This document shows positions 57,914-64,000 of a stretch of 64,000 nucleotides of DNA, piece after piece. Numbering within the stretch: position 1 is the stretch's first letter; each line of letters begins with the position of its first letter. Source of the DNA: Crenobacter luteus (GTDB lineage: Bacteria > Pseudomonadota > Gammaproteobacteria > Burkholderiales > Chromobacteriaceae); the NCBI RefSeq assembly GCF_004345725.1, contig NZ_SLXG01000008.1:1-64000 (forward strand), read 5' to 3'. Below the pieces are notes generated by a model. It was not told where the DNA came from. It was given only the letters and a program-made list of their open reading frames with translations, and did not search any database. Made by a program: the position numbers and the translations under genes.

Positions 57914-58507
57914 TCAGTCGACGAAGAGCTCGACCGCGCCGCCGTCGCCGGCCTGGTCGAGCGCGTTCCGGTAGCGCTCCTCCTCGGAAAAGACGGTCGA
58001 CAGCCGCTCGGGCAAGAGCCGCTTGACCATCACCTTGCCGTTGCTGGTGAAGAAATACACCTTGCGCGCCGTGTCGCCCAGCAGGTCCTCGGCGGCGAGC
58101 GCGATGCCTTCGCAAGCGAGATAATCGCGCACGAAACGCGCGTTCATCTCGCCCACCGCCAGCCGCTCCATCCCGGCCAGCACCGCCCCAGCGCCGAACA
58201 CCTTGGCCTCCAGCCGCGACCGTTCCGCCCCCAGCTTCAGCATGTCGTTGATCAAGAGCTCCATCGCGTGCACGCCGAAACGCGCCGAAACCCCATCGTC
58301 CGCGCCCGTCTCCCGGCGTCGCGGCAGCATGAAATGGTTCATGCCCGACACGCCGGCAGCCGGGTCGCGCAGGCAGACCGCGACGCAGGAGCCGAGCACC
58401 GTGACCAGCAGCGCCCCCGGCCGCACGGCGAGGTACTCGCCCGGCAGCAGCTTGATCGCCTGGCGCCGGAAGTGGCGCTCGTAGTAGTGGTGACCGCCCG
58501 CCATCAT
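57914..58507 (-). CDS. cheD: Chemoreceptor glutamine deamidase CheD
   Basis: A 197-residue deamidase acting on receptor glutamines. [15 protein letters not shown] (catalytic Cys) and GMNHFMLP (His) are present, and the N-terminus [11 protein letters not shown] is standard. Its first ATG (58507) overlaps the cheB stop; MAGG at 58504 is equally possible. It ends the chemotaxis operon. Confidence 0.9.
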   Translation of the reverse strand: MMAGGHHYYERHFRRQAIKLLPGEYLAVRPGALLVTVLGSCVAVCLRDPAAGVSGMNHFMLPRRRETGADDGVSARFGVHAMELLINDMLKLGAERSRLEAKVFGAGAVLAGMERLAVGEMNARFVRDYLACEGIALAAEDLLGDTARKVYFFTSNGKVMVKRLLPERLSTVFSEEERYRNALDQAGDGGAVELFVD

Positions 58508-59565
58508 CCCTCCCCGCGGCACGGGCCGCGCAGGCGCTCGAGCAGCCGCGGCGCGATCCAGGCCAAGGGCAGCACCTCGTCGACGCCGCCGGCGGCCACC
58601 GCCTCCTTCGGCATGCCGTAGACGACGCACGTCGCCTCGTCCTGCGCGATGTTGTAGGCGCCGGCCTCCTTCAGGCAGCGCATGCCTTCTGCGCCGTCGC
58701 GCCCCATGCCGGTCAGGATCACGCCGAGCACCCTGCCCGCCGGCAGTTCGGACGCGGAGCGGAACAGCACGTCGACCGACGGGCGATGCCGGTTGACCGG
58801 TTCGCCCTTGTCGAGCGCCGCCGCCAGCCCGGACGGCAGCCGCCGTACCCGCAGGTGGGAATGGCCCGGCGCGATATAGACCGTACCGGGCCGCAAGGGC
58901 TCGCCGTCCTCGGCTTCCTTGACCGACAGCGCGCAGACGCCGTCGAGGCGCTGCGCGAAGCTGTGGGTGAAACCCTCGGGCATGTGCTGGACGACGAGGA
59001 TGGGCGGCATCGCGGCCGGCAGCGCGCAGAGCAGCTCCCGGAGCGCCTCGGTGCCGCCGGTCGACGCGCCGATGCAGACCAGACGGTCCTGGCGGATCGC
59101 CCCGGGCTGCGCCGTCGGCGCGGCCGGACGCGGTGGCGCGAAGCGGCGTGGCTCGGCCAACCTCGCGGCCGCCACCGCGCGGATCTTGTCGCGGATCTCG
59201 TCGGCGTAGGCCTGCATCGCGTTCGCGATGTCGACCGTCGGCTTGGCGAGGAAGTCGACCGCGCCCAGCTCGAGCGCCTGGAAGGTGGTGTCCGAGCCCT
59301 TCTGCGTCAGCGACGAGATCATCAGCACCGGCGTCGGTTTGAGCCGCATCAGCCGGCGCAGGAATTCGAGCCCGTCCATGCGCGGCATCTCGACGTCGAG
59401 CGTCACCACGTCGGGGTTGGTCTCGCGGATACGCTCGCGCGCGATCAGCGGGTCGGCGGCGGTCGCGACGACCTTCATGTCGGGCGCCGCGTCGATGATC
59501 GCGGTCAGCAGGCTGCGGATCAGCGCCGAATCGTCGACCACCACGACACGAATCAATTGGACCAT
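58504..59565 (-). CDS. cheB: Chemotaxis response regulator protein-glutamate methylesterase CheB
   Basis: A 353-residue two-domain enzyme. The receiver has the acidic pair [16 protein letters not shown] and phospho-Asp in [16 protein letters not shown] near 56. The esterase has catalytic Ser in [16 protein letters not shown], His in [14 protein letters not shown] and Asp in [10 protein letters not shown]. It demethylates receptors in adaptation. It follows cheR by 7 bp. Confidence 0.95.
   Translation of the reverse strand: MVQLIRVVVVDDSALIRSLLTAIIDAAPDMKVVATAADPLIARERIRETNPDVVTLDVEMPRMDGLEFLRRLMRLKPTPVLMISSLTQKGSDTTFQALELGAVDFLAKPTVDIANAMQAYADEIRDKIRAVAAARLAEPRRFAPPRPAAPTAQPGAIRQDRLVCIGASTGGTEALRELLCALPAAMPPILVVQHMPEGFTHSFAQRLDGVCALSVKEAEDGEPLRPGTVYIAPGHSHLRVRRLPSGLAAALDKGEPVNRHRPSVDVLFRSASELPAGRVLGVILTGMGRDGAEGMRCLKEAGAYNIAQDEATCVVYGMPKEAVAAGGVDEVLPLAWIAPRLLERLRGPCRGEG
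59152..59163 (-). repeat. Exact AGGTTGGCCGAG in cheB
   Basis: In frame as A-R-L-A-E in the linker between receiver and esterase domains, where sequence is least constrained. Confidence 0.8.
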
Positions 59566-59572
59566 GGCTCCC

Positions 59573-60421
59573 TCAATTTCCGGACCGCGCGGCCAGGCGG
59601 TAGGTCGTGCGCCCCACCGGCACGAAGGCCTGCGTCAGATGCTGGATGTTTTCCGAATGGCCGAGAAACAGCAGGCCGTCCGGCGCCAGATGCGCCGCCA
59701 GGCGCGCGAGGATGGCGGCCTGCGTCGGCTTGTCGAAGTAGATCATCACGTTGCGGCAGAAGATCGCGTCGAAGCGGCCGAGCGCCGGCCAGTCGGCCGC
59801 CACCAGATTGATCGGGAAGCAATGCACCCGCGCCGCCAGTTCGGGCTTGACGCGGACCAGCCCCTGCTGGCGGCCGACGCCCTTGAGAAAAAAGCGCTGG
59901 CGCCTGGCGGGCGGCAGGGCGTCGATGCGTTCTAGCGGGTAGACGCCGCGCGCCGCCGTCTCGAGCATCTGGGTGTCGATGTCGGACGCCCAGACCTCGG
60001 CGCGCACCGCCGGGTCGAGCTCGGCCAGCACCATCGCCGCCGAATAGGCCTCCTCGCCGCTCGAGGTCGCCGCGCTCCATACCCGGTAGGACGCGTCGGC
60101 ATGCGCGCCACGGCGCGCATGCTCGGCCAACATCTCGAAGTGATGCGGCTCGCGGAAAAAGGCGGTCAGGTTGGTGGTCAGCGCGTTGACGAAGCACTGC
60201 CACTCCGGACTCTGCGGCGCGGCGACAAGGCGGTCGAGGTAGTCGTCGAAGCGCGTCAGCGCCAGCGCACGCAGCCGCTTGGCCAACCGCGCGTACACCA
60301 TGTGGTTCTTCGCTTCGGTGAGGACGATGCCCGCGTGCTGGTAGGCCAGTTCGCGCACGCGACGGAAATCCGCTTGCGTGAAGCGGAGGTCGCGCCCGAG
60401 CGCGGCGGCGTCGCCCGCCAT
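59573..60421 (-). CDS. cheR: Chemotaxis protein methyltransferase CheR
   Basis: A 282-residue SAM-dependent methyltransferase of receptor glutamates. [20 protein letters not shown] is the SAM motif, [18 protein letters not shown] the catalytic loop, and [11 protein letters not shown] part of the N-terminal domain; the end LFLGHSENI is typical. The ATG at 60421 is 16 bp past the mcp stop. Confidence 0.95.
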   Translation of the reverse strand: MAGDAAALGRDLRFTQADFRRVRELAYQHAGIVLTEAKNHMVYARLAKRLRALALTRFDDYLDRLVAAPQSPEWQCFVNALTTNLTAFFREPHHFEMLAEHARRGAHADASYRVWSAATSSGEEAYSAAMVLAELDPAVRAEVWASDIDTQMLETAARGVYPLERIDALPPARRQRFFLKGVGRQQGLVRVKPELAARVHCFPINLVAADWPALGRFDAIFCRNVMIYFDKPTQAAILARLAAHLAPDGLLFLGHSENIQHLTQAFVPVGRTTYRLAARSGN

Positions 60422-60437
60422 CACGCCGCGCCCCCGG

Positions 60438-62807
60438 TCAGAACTCCTCCCATTCGCCCTCGACCTGGCCGTGGCCATTCAGGCCGCCGAGCACCGCGGG
60501 CAGGGGCGCCTGCGGCCGTGCCGGCCCCTGCCCCAGCACGCCGGCGCGTACCGCGCCCCTGTCCGGAGCGGACTTGGCTTCGGCGACGCGCCGGACCGCG
60601 ACCGTGCTCGCCGACGCGCGCCGTCCCTCGTCGAGCCGGAAGATCTCGACCGCGTTGACGAGGTTGCGCGCCTGCTCCTCGAGCGACGCGGCGGCGGCGG
60701 CGGCCTGCTCGACCAGCGCGGCGTTCTTCTGCGTGTTCTCGTCCATCTGGCTGACGGTCAGGTTGACCTGCTCGATGCCGGCGCTCTGCTCGACCGACGC
60801 GGCCGAGATCTCGCTCATGATGTCGGTGACGCGGCGGATCGAGCCGACGATCTCGGCCATCGTGCGGCCGGCGTCGTCGACCAGCCGGGTGCCCGACTCG
60901 ACCTTCTCGACCGAGTCGCCGATCAGCGACTTGATCTCCTTGGCCGCCGCCGCCGAGCGCTGCGCGAGGTTGCGCACCTCGCTGGCGACCACCGCGAAAC
61001 CGCGGCCCTGCTCGCCGGCGCGCGCCGCCTCGACCGCCGCGTTCAGCGCGAGGATGTTGGTCTGGAAGGCGATGCCGTCGATCACGCTGATGATGTCGAC
61101 GATCTTTTTCGCGCTCTCGTTGATCTCGTTCATGGTCGACACCACCTCGCCGACCACCTCGCCGCCGCGGCTGGCGATGTCGGACGCGCCGATCGCCAGC
61201 TGGTTGGCCTTCTTCGCGTTCTCGGCGTTCTGCTTCACCGTACCGGTGATCTCCTCCATGCTCGACGCGGTTTCCTCGAGGCTGGCGGCCTGCTGCTCGG
61301 TGCGGCTCGACAGGTTGGCGTTGCCCGAGGCGATCTCGCGCGCGGCGGTGTTGATCGCGTCGGTCGACTCTTTGATGTGGCCGACGATGTCGCGCAGCCG
61401 CTCGACGGTGGCGTTGGTGTCCTGCTTGAGTTGGCCGAACATGCCCTCGTAGTCGTTGGTGATGGTGCGCGTCAGATCGCCCTGCGCGAGGCAGCCGAGC
61501 ACGCGCGCGACGTCGTCGAGGCCGCGGCTGGTCACGTCCAGCAGCTGGTTGATGCCCTGGCCGAGCTGCTTGAAGAAGCCCTCCATCTCGTCGGCCGGCA
61601 GGCGCTTGGCGAAGTCGCCGGTGGCGGCGGCGCGTACGATCTCGGCGACCTCGCGCTCGACGCGCAGCTCGGCGGTGCGGTCCTGCCACTCGACGACGGT
61701 GCCGAGCACCTTGCCGCTGCGGCCGAACACCGGCACCAGCGTCAGCATGAAGGTGCGACCGCCGATCTTGATCGTCGCGCGGTGCAACTGGCGCAAACCG
61801 TCGAGCAGCCGGCGCTGGTGGCCGGGGTTCTTGTGGAAAACGTCGATGCTGTTGCCGACCACCTGGCGCGCCGAGAATTGCGGCAAGTCCTTGCGGATGT
61901 CCGACTCGGCCTCGGCCAACATCGCCAGCACCGCCTGGTTGGCGTAGACGATGTTGGCGTGCTCGTCGGCGATCATCACGTTGGTGCCCGACGCATCGAG
62001 CGCGTTGCGCACGCGGATGTTCTCGACGGCGCGCTGCGCCGCCTGGTTCATGTGCGCGAACAGGCTGGTGCTGTCGCCGTCGCGGACCTTCAGCTCGGTC
62101 GACACTTCGCCCTCGGCCAGCTCGCGCATCAGGCGGGCCGCATCGGCAGGCTCGCCGCCCAGCTCGCGCAGCAGGCTGCGCGCGATCAGCCAGGCCGCGA
62201 CGCCGGCGACCAGCACCGCGCCGATCAACAGGCCGATCAACAAGCGGATGCCGGCGGCGGCGTTCGCCACCTCGTCGGCGGCCTTGCTCCTGGCGAGCGC
62301 CTCCTCGTGGGCGATCAGGGCGTTGGTCGCGTCCATATAGGCCGACTGCGCGGTGCGCAAGGTCTGGAACAGGAAGGCGCGCGCGGCGTCCCGCTGGCCC
62401 GCCGCCAGATACTGGCGGAACTGGGCGACCTGCCGGCGGAAGTCCTTGCCGATGTCGGCGACCTGGCTCTGCAGCGCCGTGCCCTTGGCGTCGGCGGCGA
62501 TGCCGCCGAGCGCCAGCATCGCCGCGTCGATGCCGCGCTCGGCGGCGTCGATCTGCTGCAGCTGGCCGGCGACGACCGTCGCATCGTCGGTCAACAGCGC
62601 GGTGCGCACCGAGCGCGCGGTCTCGTTGATGCCGTCGATCACCTTGTTGGCCGACGACGCGCGCGGAATGCGCTGCTGCGCGACCTCCTCGAGCCCGTCC
62701 TGCAGCGTGCGGATCTGGAAAATGGCGATGAGGACCGCCGCCACCATCAGCGCACCCACCAGGCCGAAGCCGAGTATCAGGCGGTGCTTGACCTTCATGT
62801 TTGCCAT
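60438..62807 (-). CDS. Methyl-accepting chemotaxis protein with PAS domain and CheR-docking tail
   Basis: A 789-residue inner-membrane receptor. TM1 is about residues 9-28, then a ~155-residue periplasmic helical sensor (four-helix-bundle type, residues 30-185), TM2 about 188-210 and HAMP to about 260. A PAS domain follows near 265-380 ([40 protein letters not shown]), then a second HAMP-like stretch and the signalling rod with the tip [20 protein letters not shown]. The last five residues are EWEEF, an x-W-x-x-F pentapeptide that tethers CheR/CheB. It is the only receptor in the operon. Confidence 0.92.
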   Translation of the reverse strand: MANMKVKHRLILGFGLVGALMVAAVLIAIFQIRTLQDGLEEVAQQRIPRASSANKVIDGINETARSVRTALLTDDATVVAGQLQQIDAAERGIDAAMLALGGIAADAKGTALQSQVADIGKDFRRQVAQFRQYLAAGQRDAARAFLFQTLRTAQSAYMDATNALIAHEEALARSKAADEVANAAAGIRLLIGLLIGAVLVAGVAAWLIARSLLRELGGEPADAARLMRELAEGEVSTELKVRDGDSTSLFAHMNQAAQRAVENIRVRNALDASGTNVMIADEHANIVYANQAVLAMLAEAESDIRKDLPQFSARQVVGNSIDVFHKNPGHQRRLLDGLRQLHRATIKIGGRTFMLTLVPVFGRSGKVLGTVVEWQDRTAELRVEREVAEIVRAAATGDFAKRLPADEMEGFFKQLGQGINQLLDVTSRGLDDVARVLGCLAQGDLTRTITNDYEGMFGQLKQDTNATVERLRDIVGHIKESTDAINTAAREIASGNANLSSRTEQQAASLEETASSMEEITGTVKQNAENAKKANQLAIGASDIASRGGEVVGEVVSTMNEINESAKKIVDIISVIDGIAFQTNILALNAAVEAARAGEQGRGFAVVASEVRNLAQRSAAAAKEIKSLIGDSVEKVESGTRLVDDAGRTMAEIVGSIRRVTDIMSEISAASVEQSAGIEQVNLTVSQMDENTQKNAALVEQAAAAAASLEEQARNLVNAVEIFRLDEGRRASASTVAVRRVAEAKSAPDRGAVRAGVLGQGPARPQAPLPAVLGGLNGHGQVEGEWEEF

Positions 62808-62837
62808 CTTGGAGCCCTCCCCCCTTGTAAAGAAGCG

Positions 62838-63332
62838 CTACGCCGCGACGCCGGCGTCGATCAGCGCCATGTCGTCGCTGCGCATCAGTTTTTCGATGTC
62901 GATCACGATCACCATCCGCTCGGCCAGCGTGCCCAGGCCGAGGATGTAGGTGGTGTCGACCGCCGCGCCCAGGTCGGGCGCCGGACGGATCGCGTCGTCG
63001 CCCAGCCTCACCACGTCCGAGACGCCGTCGACCACCACGCCGACGGTGCGGTCGAAGATGTTGAGGATGATCACCACGGTGAACGGGCTGTAGCCGACGT
63101 CGCCGAGCTTGAACTTCAGCCGCAGATCGACGATGGGCACGATATGGCCGCGCAGGTTGATCACGCCCTTGATGAAGTCCGGCGCGCCGGCGATGCGGGT
63201 GACCGCGTCGTAGCCGCGGATCTCCTGCACCTTGAGGATGTCGATGCCGTACTCCTCCTGCCCGAGCGCGAACACCAAAAGCTCGCGCGTGCCGTCGGCG
63301 CCGGACGGCTGCTGGGTATCGGTCAGTGCCAT
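62838..63332 (-). CDS. cheW: Chemotaxis coupling protein CheW
   Basis: A 164-residue coupling protein linking receptors to Che[43 protein letters not shown] and [12 protein letters not shown] are family patterns. It lies between cheA and mcp. Confidence 0.95.
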   Translation of the reverse strand: MALTDTQQPSGADGTRELLVFALGQEEYGIDILKVQEIRGYDAVTRIAGAPDFIKGVINLRGHIVPIVDLRLKFKLGDVGYSPFTVVIILNIFDRTVGVVVDGVSDVVRLGDDAIRPAPDLGAAVDTTYILGLGTLAERMVIVIDIEKLMRSDDMALIDAGVAA

Positions 63333-63351
63333 GTTTTCTCCCTGGTTCTTG

Positions 63352-64000
63352 TCAGGCCGTAAGCGACGCGGCTTGCGCGCCCTCGCGCAGGCCGCTGCGC
63401 ACGATCGCCGCCACGTCGAGGATCAGCGCCACCTGGCCATCGCCGAGAATGGTCGCGCCGGACAGCCCGCCCACCTTGCGGTAATTGGTTTCCAGATTCT
63501 TCACGACGAACTGCTGCTGGCCGACCAACTCGTCGACCAGCACGGCGGCACGGATGCCCTCGCTCTCGACGATGATCAGGATGCCCTCCGAGGGCTCGCT
63601 CATCGCGCCGTCGATATCGCCGAAGAAGCCCGACAGCGTGACGATGGGCACGTAGTCGCCGCGCATGTTGACCACGCGGCCGCGGCCGGCGACGCTGCGC
63701 ACGTCGGCCGCGGCCGGCTGCAGCGACTCGAGCACGAAGCCCAGCGGCAGCACAAAGGTGTCGCGGCCGACGCGCACCGACATGCCGTCGAGAATCGCCA
63801 GCGTCAAGGGCAGCCGGATGCGCATCGTCGTGCCGTAGTCGGGCAGCGAATCGATCTCGATGCGCCCGCCCATCGCGTGAATGTTCTTCCTGACCACGTC
63901 CATGCCGACGCCGCGCCCGGATACGTCGGTCACCTCGGCGGCGGTCGAGAAGCCGGCCTCGAAGATCAGGCTCCACACCTCGGCGTCGCTCATGCTGTCG
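63352..64000 (-). CDS. cheA: Chemotaxis histidine kinase CheA, C-terminal part (cut by window edge)
   Basis: About the last 215 residues, with the frame open to base 64000. [17 protein letters not shown] is the G-box of the HATPase domain, [18 protein letters not shown] the end of it, and the rest is the CheW-like regulatory domain ([17 protein letters not shown]). The dimerisation and phosphotransfer domains lie outside the window. It is the upstream gene of the chemotaxis operon seen here. Confidence 0.93.
   Translation of the reverse strand, partial: DSMSDAEVWSLIFEAGFSTAAEVTDVSGRGVGMDVVRKNIHAMGGRIEIDSLPDYGTTMRIRLPLTLAILDGMSVRVGRDTFVLPLGFVLESLQPAAADVRSVAGRGRVVNMRGDYVPIVTLSGFFGDIDGAMSEPSEGILIIVESEGIRAAVLVDELVGQQQFVVKNLETNYRKVGGLSGATILGDGQVALILDVAAIVRSGLREGAQAASLTA

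Noticed and set aside
60378-63362. A 994-codon open frame on the plus strand
   Set aside because: Antisense to the receptor and cheW; same composition artefact.

Overview
The window looks like ordinary chromosome from a GC-rich (roughly two thirds G+C) betaproteobacterium, most likely in or near the Neisseriales / Chromobacteriaceae. The pointers are the yceD-rpmF-plsX-fabHDG-acpP-fabF block, Coq7, EttA, GluQ, the tyrA/aroA/cmk/rpsA/ihfB neighbourhood, and a one-operon nitrate assimilation cluster with NasS/NasT. Genus cannot be decided from sequence alone. I see no prophage, CRISPR array, rRNA or tRNA; the only mobile-element trace is an IS481-like transposase tail at the left edge.

Layout. 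1-3.4 kb: IS481 remnant, CBS-domain protein, EttA, small cupin. 3.4-14.8 kb (all minus strand): nitrate assimilation, read as nasT-nasS, then a sigma54 promoter with a long leader, then nitrate transporter - PP2C/Ser-Thr kinase fusion - nirB - nirD - nasA - cobA. The leader carries two 6-bp hairpins with identical AACGGC hexaloops followed by an intrinsic terminator, the signature of an ANTAR (NasT) antitermination target. 15-21.6 kb: Na+/H+ antiporter, coq7, ppa, a degenerate 6-phosphogluconate-dehydrogenase-like protein, ihfB, rpsA, cmk. 21.7-29 kb: aroA (inverted relative to tyrA and cmk), an NTP-pyrophosphatase, an MHS transporter, tyrA, DUF4936, dsdA, a dicarboxylate symporter. 29-37.7 kb: pabC/pabB and the fatty-acid/phospholipid cluster. 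37.7-43 kb: yceF, a short tetrapyrrole-methylase-type methyltransferase, a DUF2520 protein, PhoX, carbonic anhydrase. 43-51.7 kb: a complete kdp system (small ORF-kdpF-A-B-C-D-E) followed by a small exported peptide. 51.7-56.5 kb: gcvT-gcvH-gcvP under a tandem glycine riboswitch. 56.5-64 kb: gluQ, fdxA and a chemotaxis operon (cheA-cheW-mcp-cheR-cheB-cheD), cut by the right edge inside cheA.

The most unusual signal is not a gene. The 12-mer AGGTTGGCCGAG occurs 13 times exactly (both strands), and by eye about 18 more times with one mismatch. A rough independent-base estimate expects well under one exact copy. Inside genes it is usually read as R-L-A-E with AGG and TTG codons, although this DNA otherwise prefers CGC and CTG. 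Between genes it sits at gene ends and forms inverted pairs that serve as terminators. This is how Neisseriaceae DNA uptake sequences behave, yet the word differs from the dialects I know, so it may be an undescribed uptake-sequence dialect or another genome-wide recognition word.
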